A stretch of 64,000 nucleotides of DNA from Brachypterus glaber (Eukaryota; Arthropoda; Insecta; Coleoptera; Kateretidae): the NCBI GenBank assembly GCA_958510825.1, contig OY294048.1, positions 18,183,589 to 18,247,588 of the forward strand, in the 5' to 3' direction. Positions 1-11,737 of this stretch are shown piece after piece; the stretch's first letter is position 1; every line of letters begins with the position of its first letter. Below the pieces are notes generated by a model. It was not told where the DNA came from. It did no database searches and saw only the letters and a list, made by a program, of their open reading frames with translations. Made by a program: the position numbers and the translations under genes.

Positions 1-200
1 TAGTTTTAGTACAGCAGTACACATTCTATCTTTGTTAATATCTGTTCTGTCATTGGTTATATAAATTATATCATTGGTAATACCTATTTTGTCGTTGGTA
101 ATATATATTCTGTCGTTGGTAACACACATTGTATTGTTGTTTATGCCTATTCTGTCATTGATAATACAAATTGGTAATACCTATTCTGTCGTAATTTAAA
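1..200. repeat. Degenerate short tandem repeat
   Basis: About five imperfect copies of a roughly 30-37 bp unit built on the motif TTGGTAATAnnTATTCTGTCG follow one another. No coding potential is seen. It may be the tail of a repeat that begins before the window. Confidence 0.55.
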
Positions 201-569
201 CCTTTTTGTTGTTTTAGGTCCCTTTTTGTCGCGCCAATAATATTTCCCATGCTATAGTACTAATAAAATATTTGGTTTCTAAAACGCTTTATAGTGTCTC
301 CCAAAATGTTGGGCTTTTGCCTATTTATTGCAAAAATAAAATTCCTTTAGAAATTCCTAATACAAAGCGAAGAGTACGGAATACGGTATTCGAAGCATTA
401 TATGTCAGCGACTTATTTACTTTATTCAACAAATCATCTTAATAGATTCTCTTTGTCAAAACAAAATCAATTTATAAACATTTCTACATACAGAAAAAGA
501 AATAAAATGAAACGGAAACCCTTTTTGGACGGGTGGTAATATTTTTAAATTGCTCTATCTCTAATCTCT

Positions 570-1425
570 AGTCCAGTCAAATAATAAATGTAAATTTCAT
601 TGTACACTGGCTGATATTTTAAAGGGTAGTAGTGGATGGTAACAGAACACTACTGTTAGTTTTTCACCGGGTGATTTGGGTAAGGGATGTCCGCTATCTT
701 GAATTTTAGGGGTTGTAGTTGTAGTTGCTTAATATGCATCTTACGATTAAAATGCATATAACTAATTTTGTTACGAAGGAAATTTTCAACAATTTTTTTT
801 TTGGATAATTTTTTTAATGTATTAATACCAATCGAGTTAATTTAAAAATAGCCATGTTGGAGATGAAATTAGTTTTTTCTGTTTTTAGCCAAATTATTCA
901 TCGGACGATAAAAGTGGTTATTAGTAAACTTGTAGCTCTTAAAGTTCTCTATAAGTTTTATATATTAATTATTTTTTAGGTACTTTGGTACGGTTACAGA
1001 GGGCGCAACTCAATTTTCAGTACTGTAACCGTACAAAATACTTATGAAAATGCATAATATATAAAACTTATAGAGAAATTCAAGAGCTACAAGTTCACTT
1101 ATAACCACCACATTTTTTTTTAATAATATCTTTTATCCTCCGATGAATAATTTTGCTGAAAAATCGAAAAAAACAATTTCACCCCCAACATGGCCATTTT
1201 TGAATATTTATAACTTGATTGTTATTAATATATTAAAAAACTAATTAAAAAAAAATTGTTGTAAATTTTCTCCTTAACAATATTGGTTATATGCATTTTT
1301 ATTGTAAGATGCATATTAAGCAACTCACCCCTAAAATTCAAGATAGCGGACACCCCTTGTGTTCTGTTACTATCCACTACTACCCTTTAAAATATTAGCC
1401 CGTGTACATCTCGTTATTTGACTAG
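570..1425. mobile_element. Foldback/MITE, about 850 bp
   Basis: Two arms of about 400 bp face each other around a centre near 990-1000. For example AAAGGGTAGTAGTGGATGG in the left arm is matched by its imperfect complement near 1370-1390. The ends pair as GTCAAATAA (575-583) with TTATTTGAC (1414-1422). There is no open frame, so it is non-autonomous. Partial copies occur at 35516-35835 and 36332-36453. Confidence 0.75.
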
Positions 1426-1429
1426 TTAT

Positions 1430-2390
1430 ATACTAAAAAAAGATATAAAATGTTCTATGTTAATTTTTAACTGCACAAAAATGCTTATATCACGATAATG
1501 TTGCTTCAACTTGACACTGCATTTAAATGATTTGTTTTTTAAGTAAAATTTCACCTAAATGAAAAAGATAATAAAAAAATATAAGGTTCACCCTAATATA
1601 CCATGGCATAATATTTTTCAAATACATTCATTCGTTTAATATAATATATTATAGTGTTCAAGTTGGCTCTACAGCATACACTTAACATATCTCCTAAAAA
1701 TATTTATCGATTTAAAAAAATATTATTTAATATCTTCTTTCTTTGCTCTATGCCATGACGTACTTTATGATAATTTTTGGCATCACCAAAACACACAACC
1801 TAGCATTGTAGGCGCAATATAAAAATCGTGTTCTCTCAAAACTAACCTCTTCTATTGGTTTCAAAAGTGGCTTAATTTAAAGCTTATAATATCGACCAAT
1901 AGTGTAGGGTGGGCCGGTTTTTCGTTTTTCTATTAAAGGCCCAAGAATGGGGGAAATCTAATTTACTTACCAGTTTTAAATACTCTGACTTACGTATCCA
2001 CTAGTCTGACCGGATCTGCATTACATATCTGACAACTTTTTGTAATTGTATATTGTTCGTAAAAAAATTAACCTCCCTGTTAGCGGCACGGAACTCCTAA
2101 AAGGGGTAGTTTACTGGTGTAATTTTTTACTAAAGTGCTTCTGTCAGATGCCCTAGTATTCCGACCGGACAATTATTACAAATCTATCATTCATAGCCCG
2201 TCTATCTTCTGTCTAAATCTCGTTTTCCTAATCTTCAAATCGTAGGTAGTTTACTCCTGTAATTAAAAAAAAAATGCTTTGACCCACCTTTCTATTACTC
2301 CGACTGGAGTATTAATATGTTTTAAATATGTACATACTATTATCCATCTTTCATATAAAATTCGTCGCCATAACCCAAAAATCTTTTTTT
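1430..2390. other. AT-rich stretch, no gene seen
   Basis: No exon-like ORF is visible. Two loosely similar blocks (about 2090-2170 and 2240-2310) share GTAGTTTACTSSTGTAATT-like text and look like a decayed duplication. The stretch lies within an upstream intron of the GPCR gene. Confidence 0.4.
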
Positions 2391-2395
2391 TATTT

Positions 2396-2580
2396 TTTTA
2401 AAGTTTAACCCCCCATAACTTATTTGTTTTTGGGGGGATTACTTTCAAAAACAAAACGGATCTTCCGCTTAAAGAACTTGATTTTTCCAGAAAATTTTGA
2501 GTCAATTGGATTATTTGTTCATGAGTTATCGTGTGTACAAAAAACTTGACACGGACAGACGGACCGACGGACAAAAAAAA
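2396..2580. repeat. Dispersed repeat family B with GACGGAC tail
   Basis: The block AAAGTTTAACCCCCCATAAC followed by GGGGGGATTACTTT, a GAGTTATCGTG motif and a short ACGGACAGACGGACCGACGGA run recurs at 11940-12110. Its tail type (TTATCGTG then (GACN)n) recurs at 5600-5700 and 36540-36620. This is an interspersed non-coding family; the class is not recognised. Confidence 0.6.
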
Positions 2581-2695
2581 ACAAAAGTTTATTATTTTTT
2601 CATGAAACTGCACTGATAGATATGTTGTTATAATATAAGCGCTAACCATAATTTCTAATATGTTATAACATAAATATGAAATAATAAAAATAAAA

Positions 2696-3355
2696 AATAA
2701 TAAAACCAATTTGACTAAGTAATCAGTGTATTTATTAAAATCTTGGCCTAGCGCTTTCGTTATATTTAAACATGTATACTCAGAAAAATCTCATCTTGTA
2801 AAATCAATAAGAAATTATTTTATATTAAAAAAATTGCCTTTTAAAATAATAAAAGTAGTAACTTTACGTTTTATTTATGAAAAATATTAATTTAGAAAAA
2901 TAATTTTAACACCAAAACTTTTTTCAAAGTATTGTCCCTTACTTTCTTATTTTAATGTTTTCTTAATAAAATTATAATATTTCCCTTTATATTGTTGAAA
3001 AATATCATTATATTAAAAGAGTTCTTTTTAAAATAACCAGTTTTATATTAAAATCATTTACAAGTTTACAAATAATTTAAAAGGAAATATTTTTAAAATT
3101 ACAATGAATATTTTTATTTTTACAATGGCTTATAAAATTAAAAAATATCTTTTTGAATTAACAAAAAACACTGTTGGAGCAAAAACATATTGGTTTTCTT
3201 TTAAATCATATGACTTTTTTTTGATTTTACAACGATTTTTCTCTGAGTGTAGGAAGCCCTGACGAGGCCTTGCCCTGATGATGTTTTAAATAACGAAAGC
3301 GCTAGGCAAAGATTTTAATAAATACAATTACTTAGTCAAGTTGGTTTTATTATTT
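2696..3355. mobile_element. Foldback with Penelope-type end motif
   Basis: Inverted ends of about 60 bp match: AATAATAAAACCAATTTGAC at 2696 against its complement ending at 3355. They include TATTTATTAAAATCTT and GCCTAGCGCTTTCGTTAT. Near the right end CCTGATGATG precedes AACGAAAGCGCTAGG, a layout typical of Penelope-like element terminal repeats. There is no ORF inside, so it is a decayed or non-autonomous copy. Confidence 0.6.
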
Positions 3356-3419
3356 CAACACAGTGTACTGTCACAAACCCAAATATAGAATAGAATTAAG
3401 GTAAACAACATCAGTGTAA

Positions 3420-3544
3420 TTTGTATCCAAGACTTTTTGGCTAGGACGATTTTTGAAAATTTTGGAAAATTAGAAACTACCGTATAATACTATTTTAGCG
3501 CAGGCGCTGTGTATAGTATAATAAAAAATAATTATCTTTTTTAG
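3420..3544 (+). repeat. Dispersed repeat abutting a splice acceptor
   Basis: This segment resembles 12125-12245: GACGATTTTTGAAAATTTT, ACTACCGTATAATA and TAGCGCAGGCGCTGTG are shared. It runs straight into the acceptor TTATCTTTTTTAG of the GPCR exon. The 16 bases TAATTATCTTTTTTAG also occur at the end of a repeat near 36700-36715, so part of the polypyrimidine tract may be repeat-derived. Confidence 0.5.
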
Positions 3545-3799
3545 CTTGTGACACAAGAGAGAAGACTGAGTATAACGGCGTCAAGGACCATGGCGGCGAT
3601 GTCATTGGGGTTCATAGTTCTTGTGACCCCCTGGACGATCCAGGAAGTAGTGGCGGCCTGCACTGGAAACAGGGCTCCTGCAGGATTGGACTTCATGGCG
3701 ACTTGGCTCGCGCTTAGCAACAGCTTTTGGAATCCTTTTCTATATTGGCTTTTAAATAATCATTTTAGGCGAATAAGTAGAGAACTATTGTTCAGTAGG
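3545..3799 (+). CDS. Class A GPCR, exon with TM6-TM7 and helix 8
   Basis: This internal exon encodes 85 residues in phase 0. Acceptor TTTTTTAG ends at 3544 and donor GTGAGT starts at 3800. The translation runs from a basic segment (ERRLSITASRTMAAM) into TM6, where the P of TPW sits at the usual proline kink. An extracellular loop follows, then TM7 with NPFLYWLLN, the NPxxY motif, and a helix-8 start, HFRRISREL. This is the end of a rhodopsin-family seven-helix receptor in the plasma membrane. The TM6 CWxP is replaced by V-T-P-W, as in some insect orphan aminergic-like receptors. TM1-5 must lie in exons before the window, and the last exon is at 12980-13273. The ligand cannot be told from this part. 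Confidence 0.88.
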
Positions 3800-3821
3800 G
3801 TGAGTATCGAAGTTTTCTTGG

Positions 3822-4235
3822 CAATGGCGATTTCTCCCGTTAGATTAGACAGGGACAAAAGTTCTACCCAAAAAGGATAGAAGACATACATACACTCCCA
3901 CTTCCACCCAACCAAACAAATTCTGTATTTGTTCTTTGTTGAACAAATAAAATATTTACTTGGCCGGGCGAAAAGTGTAACTGTTATTTTTATTAAAGAA
4001 ATTACTGGCGCCATCTAAATTTTAGTAGAATTATCTTATTCTACAGATTCACATTAGCTATGTTCGTTCGTGCCGCTCAGTGCTACACTTTCCGGCCAAC
4101 CAAATAAATTCTGTATTTGTTGTATGAAAAACAAATACAGTATTTATTTGATTGGCTGGAAAGTGAGGCACAAATGAGATACAGATAGGGTAGAGGTCTT
4201 TTGTTTCATAATTCTAGTTGTAGAGAGCTCCATTG
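3822..4235. mobile_element. 414-bp MITE, CAATGG-ended (copy A)
   Basis: The element starts CAATGGCGATTTCTCCCG and ends AGAGCTCCATTG, giving a short inverted end CAATGGMG. A nearly identical copy lies inverted at 20911-21326, and the match stops at exactly these ends. Two internal hairpins (3906-3971 and 4084-4172) are built from AACCAAATAAATTCTGTATTTG-like arms. It begins only 22 bases after the donor of the GPCR exon. Confidence 0.8.
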
Positions 4236-4247
4236 TATTTTAATATT

Positions 4248-5133
4248 ACACTAGGCAACAAATCACAACTTTTTTTTGCCTTGATCTAAAAGTAAATTTT
4301 TCTTACTAATTTGACGGCGTAGAATCCGAATCTAATATAAGAAAAATTCCAGCACCTCACAACTTTGAGATATAATTCCAGGAAATAATGACTTTTTTAT
4401 TCAAAATCTTGAAAAAAAAATAGTAGGAATTTGAAAATTTTAGGGTTTATAAAAAAATATACGAGGAAAAATCCATATGCAAAGGACAAGTATGCGAAAA
4501 AAAAATAAAAAGCTTAAAATTAAAGTGCAAAGAGTTTACTTAATTTCTCATTTGTGGCAAAACTATCAAATTTGTATGAAATCTTGTAGGACTTAATTTG
4601 TAAACTATAAAATTCTCTACAAAAATATATATGCATTTTCTCTACAAAAATTATATGTATTTTTTTATTTGGCTTAGTTTGTTCGTAAAAAGTAAATAAA
4701 TGAAAAAGCAATAAAAGTAAAGCACACAGTGTAAACTTTTTTCCCTAGCGTAGGCCGAGAATCTGAATTTGACCTTAAAAAAAATCCAGCTCTTCTTATT
4801 TTTTAAATTTTAGTACAGGCAATTACGCTAATTTAAAAATAATTCATAAAAAAATATTGCGTATTTTTTGTCATTTTTTTAATGGTCCTACACCATTAAA
4901 ATGTTACTTTATTACATAAGTACCGTATTACGTAACATATTTTTAGTTCATTTTTGACTCCTAGTGATTATTTTTAATGATTTTTGACGACTTTTAGCAT
5001 GGCTCTAAGCTTGACCCCATATGCATCCCTCTCTTCCTACTTAGTTTTGTCACAGTATGCATTTTTCTTAAATACTTTTTTCCACAGTATCCCTATTTAT
5101 TATAGAATTTAAAGAAACCGTGTTGCCTAGTGT
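4248..5133. mobile_element. MITE with ACACTAGGCAACA ends
   Basis: The ends ACACTAGGCAACA (4248-4260) and TGTTGCCTAGTGT (5121-5133) are perfect 13-bp inverted repeats about 886 bp apart. The interior is AT-rich, with GTAGAATCCGAATCTAATAT-like text near 4320 and an imperfect relative near 4750. No transposase is present. It lies in the GPCR intron, 12 bp from the preceding MITE. Confidence 0.7.
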
Positions 5134-5159
5134 TATAGAAGGTAATTCCTACATGGAAA

Positions 5160-5700
5160 AATTTTATTATAAGATTCAGTTTTAGCGACATCGATATATA
5201 ATTTATTATCAGGTTCGTTTTCAGCAACCTGAAAAACCCCAATATACCAATTTTCACGAATACTACTCCCCGCCCTTTTGGGGGTGAAGTTAGATTTTTT
5301 TATAATCAGATTCACTTTCAGCAACCTCAAAAGCCCCAATATACCAGTTTTCACGAAAACTAGCCCCCACCCCTCAGGGGGTGAAATTAGAAAAAAAATA
5401 TTATCAGATTCACACACGTCGACCCCAAAAACACTTATATATACCAATTTTGACGAAAATACTGAAAATATTTAAAAATATTTACCCCCTCACCCCTGCG
5501 GGGCTGGAGTTCGAAATTTTTTATTGCCGCACCCTAATGTTCACCAAAAACAATCCCGAGCTAGAATTTTTGGTAACATACCTCTATGCCAAATTTCAAG
5601 TCTCTACCTCAAAGCGTTCTTAAGTTATCGTGCCCACAAGATTTTTCGGACAGTCCGACCGACCTATCGACCGATCGACAGACCGATCGACCGAATTTTT
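5160..5700. repeat. About 100-bp degenerate tandem repeat with GACCGATC tail
   Basis: Three to four imperfect units share TATCAGATTCACTTTCAGCAACCT, then CCCCAATATACCA, TTTTCACGAA and a GGGGGTGAARTTAGA block (5163, 5271 and 5390 onward). After 5530 the text changes to TTTCAAGTCTCTACCTCAAAGCG and TTATCGTGCC, then a GACC-GATC-GACC tail. The last part matches 36535-36620. ORFs here arise from repeat sequence. Confidence 0.65.
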
Positions 5701-5849
5701 TTTTTACTTGAAATTGATTTATATCGATATAAAACGTCATGTAAAGCAAAAATACTAAAAAAAAATATTTTTTTTTGCACGAATACAAGGCTTTTCGAAA
5801 TTTTGAAAATTTTCAAAACGGAAAAGCAATTTAAAAAAATAATTTAAGA

Positions 5850-6733
5850 AAAAAAAACATTAACCGTGCTTTCGCTTAAACCTGCTATATTAGTCATTAC
5901 AAGAACGTTTATTTCTTAAGAACATTGTGGCAAAAATATACTTTTTATCTTGTAATTTACAGGAAATAAAGCTGAAAATACAGGTCTTACCAAAACATAA
6001 CAGATTTATTATAGCTTTTTTATATCCCTTACGGTTTGGCAATATAAAGATAACACGTGAGTTACTGGTTTTTCTTTTATTTTACAAAGTTGTAATATAA
6101 TAATTATCCGGTGCCAAAATAATTTTTTTCCATAAGCGTACTAAAATGTTCATATTTTATAACTGAACACACTAGTTAAAAGTGATCTATTATTTTACAG
6201 TAAAAAAATGAGTTCATTGTTGTACGCCGTAAAAAAAAGTTAGTAAGCAAAACCACCACTGGCGGCAGCACTCTTTGACTTTGGTGACAGCCATACTTAA
6301 AACTTGTTTGTTTATTATGTAAACAGGTGGTTGACTCGAGATTCTGTGCAAAAACCTTGTGTGAAATTGATTAAAAATTATTGAAGAAGAATATGTGGTT
6401 TATACACCTACAAATCTCTCTGAAGTTGCAAATGCTACATTAGACAAGAAAAAAATTTAAAATGAGGTTAGGAAGTTTTAAGTTTATTTCGAAAGGGTTT
6501 TATTGGCCTATTTTAACAAAAAAAACATACTTTATTACTGAATAAATAAAATGCAAAAATTAATATTTAAAAAATATATATATAGGATGCTTGAAGAAAA
6601 AATAGTATGTATATAATAATATAATATACTCAGAGGAAAAGTCCTTTTTTTACTAGTCTGTAGTTTCCGTAAATTCTACAGACTAGTAGTAAAACAATAT
6701 ACTATTATTTATATATAAATAATAATATATATA
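5850..6733. other. AT-rich intron sequence, no gene seen
   Basis: Nothing coding was found. A small perfect hairpin lies at 6651-6689 (arms TACTAGTCTGTAG and CTACAGACTAGTA) beside AT dinucleotide runs, just before the next MITE. Confidence 0.4.
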
Positions 6734-6935
6734 TAGTGCGGTCCAAAAGTCACCCTCCCCCCTCTTTTAACTTTTGAACGAGTTGAGATATCGACTTCAA
6801 ATTTAGAACTCTTAAATAAGACAACTTAAACTATCTTTTAGCATATATTTGATATTTTCAGCTCTTAAAATGTGGACAGGGGGCATGGGGGGACATTTTT
6901 TTAAGTGGAAAAAGGGGTCGTGTGATACATCAATT

Positions 6936-7955
6936 ATAGTCACTTTCTTGGGTTAGGGGAAAAATAAAATTCTAAATTATTTCAGCTGACCGGTTTCGCA
7001 TATAAATATATTTATGCTTCTTCAGAGCTCTACAAAGAAAAAATATATAGTTAATACAAACATTACAATAGCAAACAAAACCAGAAATGACAATTAAATA
7101 GTGTCCGGTCAATTTATTTATTTCTACACCCGCTGTCTAGTTAAACACAAAGTATTTGGAAAACTTAAGGTTAACCAATAAAATTTAGGTAAACAAACAA
7201 GTTAAAAACACTTACCGCTGATACATGTAATTTACAAACTAAATAATTTACGTCATTGTTAATAAAAACTAATTTAAAGAGTATTATGATCAATTAATTA
7301 CACACAATACAGAACCATACATTTTGTTTAAAAAGCTATATCTAAGGTTACGGTAAAACACAAAAACCATTATTAAGGTTACGGCAAAATTCCATGCCGG
7401 ACAAAAAACAACTTTTCAATAAATAAATTTACAAAACAACATAAAACTTTGGAATTATTATAAATATACTCGAGCGAGTGAATAAATGTAAATAATACCA
7501 CTTGAAACTGCTAAAATTAGTTGTGAGTTTGTATCAAATTTTTATAAATCTGTTTAAACTTATTGTAGTCTCTCTGTAAATTAATGTTATTAGGTGTGCA
7601 AAGTATATGACTCATTTCTAAAAATTTGCGTTTATCTTCATGAGCTTCAAAATCCAATATTTTAGCAGAATCAAACTGTACAGTATGACCGGTCTCTATT
7701 GCATGTGTTGACAAACCTGATTTTTTCCGTAATCTAGCAATATCAAGTTCATGCTGGTGAATGCGCTCGGAGAATTTTTGAGAAGTTTCCCCAATATATG
7801 TCTTTTGGCACCCACAAGTAATTTGATACACAAAATTACGTTGGTTGCCAACAGAGCTCTGAAGAAGCATAAATATATTTATATGCGAAACCGGTCAGCT
7901 GAAATAATTTAGAATTTTATTTTTCCCCTAACCCAAGAAAGTGACTATAATCTAA
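6936..7955 (-). mobile_element. 5'-truncated Penelope-like element (PLE)
   Basis: Nearly 100 bp at the left (TATAGTCACTTTCTTGGG onward) is repeated inverted at the right (ending CCCAAGAAAGTGACTATA). Both arms contain TGAAGAAGCATAAATATAT beside GCGAAACCGGTCAGC, the inverted-terminal layout of PLEs. Between them a minus-strand frame encodes a GIY-YIG endonuclease. No reverse transcriptase is present, so the copy is 5'-truncated and cannot move itself. Confidence 0.82.
7517..7870 (-). pseudogene. GIY-YIG endonuclease domain of the PLE
   Basis: The frame encodes about 105 residues after some terminal-repeat read-through. Visible motifs are VYQI (GIY position), TYIGET (YIG), the catalytic arginine region ERIHQH, and a later glutamate in FLEMSHI, as in PLE C-terminal endonucleases, which nick target DNA for reverse transcription. 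The CGC after the first motif fits the Cys-rich spacer of PLE nucleases. The domain looks intact but has lost its N-terminal RT, so it is a remnant. Confidence 0.8.
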
Positions 7956-8640
7956 TATTTTGGGAAAAGAAGCCTTTAAACATCATTTTAAAGCTTATGA
8001 AATTCTCTATTTAACCTAACATTTTTAATTTTTTTAAAAATGTTTTTTAAGGTTTTGATTTTTCAATTTTTTGTGCTAAAACATTCGATTTTTTAAGTTT
8101 TTTTTTATAAATTTATATTTATGTCAACTAAAATTAGTTTAAAAGTATAATTAACATTTTTTTATGATAAAATTAGGCATTTTTAAAAAATTATTTTTTT
8201 TTTAGAGGGATTTTGACATTAATACCCATTTTCAACCCCATTTTAAACCCAATTTTTTTTTTAATTAAAAATATGGAGTTAAATGGAGAATTTTATAAGC
8301 TTTAAAATGATGTATTACACGACCCCCCTTTCCATTTAAAAAAAATGTGCCCCCATACCCCCCTGCCCACATTTTAAGAGCTGAAAGTTTTAATATATGC
8401 TAAAAGATAGTTTAAATTGTCTATTTAAAAGTTCCAAATTTGAAGTCGATATCTCAACTGGTTCAAAAGTTAAGAGGGGAGGGGTAACTTTTGGACCGCT
8501 CTGTATGATATTGTTGGGTTTTCCTCTACTAAAAATTAAATATTGTGATTAACATGATTTTTTTTGTTTAAAAATAGACTCATAAACATTCGGCCCATTT
8601 AACCTAAAGTTCAAATTTTACTGGAGCTTGTCAGTGGGTA

Positions 8641-8656
8641 TTATTATTATTATTAA

Positions 8657-8739
<83 letters not shown>
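8641..8739. repeat. (ATT)n microsatellite
   Basis: About 33 nearly perfect ATT units. It directly adjoins the 3' end of a minus-strand LINE fragment, so in element orientation it is an (AAT)n tail. Confidence 0.9.
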
Positions 8740-8740
<1 letters not shown>

Positions 8741-9700
8741 AAACAGTAAGCGGCAGGGCCGATGAGACTGTATATATAAAATGCTATTCTTAAATAGTTG
8801 GTAAATACAAGTAAGTATCTAAATAATCACAGTTAAAATCACATAAAACATAAAGTATAAAATATAAAATAATGTATAAAACAAATAAAAATAAAATTAA
8901 AAAAAAAATAAATTAGCAAAAAAACAAATAAAATTGAAATAAAATTAACAAATATATCACAAAGTGTATAAGTGTATAAAGGTATTTGTCCATGAAGTCA
9001 TTTCATTGTCCAGACGATTTTTAAACTGATTGATTGAGGTGGCGTTCACAGTGTCCTCACTTAACATGTTCCAGTGATACACTACTCGATTAGTTAGAAA
9101 GTTTTTTCGGAGCAATTTGGCGCACCTTTCTTTTAAAAGTTTTTTATTGTGGCCTCGGAGGTTTTGGTTGTTTTGAGCGAAATGAAAGATGTCCAAGTTG
9201 CATGTGTAATGACCATTAACTATTTTAAAAGTTTCAATCAGATCACCTCGCAATCTTCGCTGGCATAGAGTGGGTATGTTAAGCCTCTGTAGTCGGATTT
9301 CGTAGGACAAATCCCTGAGATCAGCAGGAATTTTTCTCGAGAGCATCAATATCTTTGGCGTAGTAGGGACTCCATAGGCTTTGGGCATACTCAAGTTTGG
9401 GTCGAACGTATGTTTTGTATATTTTGAGTATCATATCAGAACTTGGGTTTTTAAAAGCTTTGGAGATGAGATATATAAAACTATTCGCCTTCTTAATTAT
9501 GGTGTTTATATGGGTTTCCCATTTAAAGTCTTCCTTTATTGTTATTCCCAAGTCCCTTTGTTCAGATACAACGCTAATTTGTGTTGGACCTATGTAGTAT
9601 GAGTGCCTTGGGTTTGTATTGTATCTGAATATTACAGCGGCGCCATATGGGAGATTTTGTTGGATAACTGTGTTCCGAATGCGTTAATTTAGGATATTTT
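8740..9700 (-). pseudogene. LINE fragment (RT C-terminus and 3' end)
   Basis: Two overlapping minus-strand frames (9551-9321 and 9394-8957) encode the end of a non-LTR reverse transcriptase. GITIKEDFKWETHIN, YVRPKLEYAQSLWSP, LSYEIRLQRLNIPTL, RRLRGDLIETFKI and RKNFLTNRVVYHWN are hallmark thumb and post-RT motifs of CR1/L2/jockey-group LINEs. A frameshift near 9390 separates them. The copy is 5'-truncated and ends in (AAT)n. A related fragment is at 28048-28795. Confidence 0.8.
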
Positions 9701-10089
9701 TGATCGTATCCAGGAGTTTTATGGGTTACTTTTTTAATACATTTTTATCATCATTAATCGGAATAAATTCAGTTATGACTCATCAACGTTGAATATAAAC
9801 ACAGAAACATAGGCTTACGGAATAATTTTGCCGAATTATGAGGGAAATTTTTATAAAGGTCACTAAATCGAAACATTTGACGACTAATTTGTTACACACA
9901 ACAATATTGAATATACATATTAACTATAAATATGTAAATATATCGGTGTTTTTCGAAGAAAATAAAAATGTAAATATTTAAAACCTCGCGTCAACGATAG
10001 AATCGACGCGGCGCCTATGCGAGCACTGGAAATTCGCCGATGACTGTTTATCATACAGACACGTTGACTGCGGACGCATAACTCACGTT

Positions 10090-10365
10090 TAGAGTAAGTC
10101 AACGAACTAATAACTCTTCTCTCTAGAATAGACATTTCATTTGTAAAAACTGAAAAAAACGTAGCCAACATATACATTTGTCTGTCTTGCTCGCACAGCT
10201 TTGTTCTAACAGAGACAACAATAACAGTTACTGGTAATTGTTATTGTTTAGGCATGAATATAACTACTATTTGTTTACAAACAAACCGAGATGTTGGCGA
10301 TACTTTATATTAACGGTGCGTATTCTAGAGAGGAGTTGTTAGTTCGTTGGAGTAAGTGTATTCTA
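10090..10365. repeat. Foldback repeat, about 270 bp
   Basis: Arms GTCAACGAACTAATAACTC (about 10099) and GAGTTGTTAGTTCGTTG (about 10333) are inverted, as are CTCTCTAGAATA and TATTCTAGAGAG. The centre is the palindrome ACAATAACAG...TTATTGT near 10225. It is a hairpin MITE or similar; no coding sequence. Confidence 0.6.
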
Positions 10366-10439
10366 AAAATAAACTAATAAAATTTTACTTTTTCCCAAAT
10401 AATAAATCAAGTACTTGGTATAGTGATACTTACTTAGGT

Positions 10440-11325
10440 ATACCTGGTTAGGTATCTTTATAGGGGAAGGTAGCCTATATCGTACCGGTCCGCAAATCCT
10501 ACTTTTTTATTTTCTCTAACTTCGAAAAGATTTTTGGGACATCTGATGGCTTTTAATAATACGTAGCTTGGAGATAAACCCTCATACACAATTTGGTCAT
10601 TGTAAATTAACCTCAAGATAGGGTCGGTCAAAAAAAAATTGCTTAAACTAATGTATGTATCTGCAAGGATATTTCTCTTCAGTGAGTACAGTTACCAAAT
10701 TGTTTTATGTGTAATTACATTAATTAATATCAGTAGAATTAGCATATAAACAAAACATATAAATATTTTTTAGTTTATACATTATATTTTTAATTTTTAT
10801 GCAAAATAGGGAAGTTTCACAAATACCGGTACGTATTCATTTTTATAAATCGTCCAGAGTTCAATTCCCGCAGGATATGATTAAAGTTGTGTTTTTTTTT
10901 CGATAACATTGTGATAAAAATTCATAGAAACTTGTAATTTGAATAATTTATTCTAGTTATTGACAATTAAAAATAAATAAAAAAATATTACTACCCTTTA
11001 AATTCATGGGTAATACACGTAATTAAATAAATTCTAATAAGTAAATGGGAAAGCCTTTTTATCTTGGCATTATTATTTTAATTTAAACCAACAATAAATA
11101 ATTACGGTAAGTTTATTAAGAAGGTACGATTTAATTTAGGCAACAAAAAATTGATTATAAATGTTATGATGTTTAGTAAAAAAACAATTTTATGTTCAAA
11201 AATGATTATACTTTAACTTAAAATAAAGAGCAAAGTCTAAAATGTAACCAATTATGAAAAATATAAAAAAATATCTTAGGTGGTACGATTATAGCGAACT
11301 TACCCTACCATATTAAAAAAAAGAA
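10440..11325. mobile_element. Putative MITE with ATCGTACC ends
   Basis: The left end GGGGAAGGTAGCCTATATCG with TACC resembles the complement of the right end GGTACGATTATAGCGAACTT with ACCCTACC, giving an imperfect inverted end of about 28 bp. The interior is AT-rich and non-coding. Moderate divergence makes the exact ends uncertain. Confidence 0.5.
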
Positions 11326-11737
11326 ACTATGCTCTTGCCAAATAACCATTTTAAGATATTTAAAATAAAAAAACAATTTTTTAAATTGCTTTTACCGTTA
11401 CTGAGACACTGCTCTAAGTACTCAAGTTTTTATCACCCTGTACAATGTACATAACGTGTCACGTACGTGTCATGTAGCACTTAGCAACTTTAACATCTTT
11501 GGAAAATATAATTTCTATGTTATTTTACTTTCGAAAAATAACAGAAAGTATCACATATAAATAATATCTTTAAGGTTTAAAAATGTGTCTTCTCCCCATG
11601 TTGTATAATAGGGGATCGTCGTTAAAAAAAAGTTACATGCATGTAAAAAATATTATAATATTATATAACATATTATATAAAATTTGATAATATAAAAAAT
11701 AATAATTTATTTTATAAAATAATAATTTATTATATAC

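Larger units (their letters stand above)
6734..8505. mobile_element. Tc1/mariner-type MITE interrupted by a Penelope-like element
   Basis: Left end TAGTGCGGTCCAAAAGTCAC and right end ACTTTTGGACCGCTCTGTA form terminal inverted repeats, with arms of about 200 bp complementary to each other. An uninterrupted relative lies at 23073-23619, and partial relatives lie at 39220-39330, 49290-49480 and 54740-54870. The GCGGTCCAAAAGT end and TA-flanked insertion fit the Tc1/mariner superfamily. The Penelope-like sequence at 6936-7955 sits inside it and accounts for the extra length. Confidence 0.82.

Noticed and set aside
3800..3880. Extension of the GPCR exon to the in-frame stop at 3880
   Set aside because: The consensus donor GTGAGT at 3800 and the MITE starting at 3822 show that the extra residues are intron and MITE sequence. 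An unspliced, shorter receptor end remains possible but lacks support.
3760..4014. 84-aa minus ORF across the GPCR exon end
   Set aside because: Lies in the antisense of the exon and the MITE; a shadow frame.
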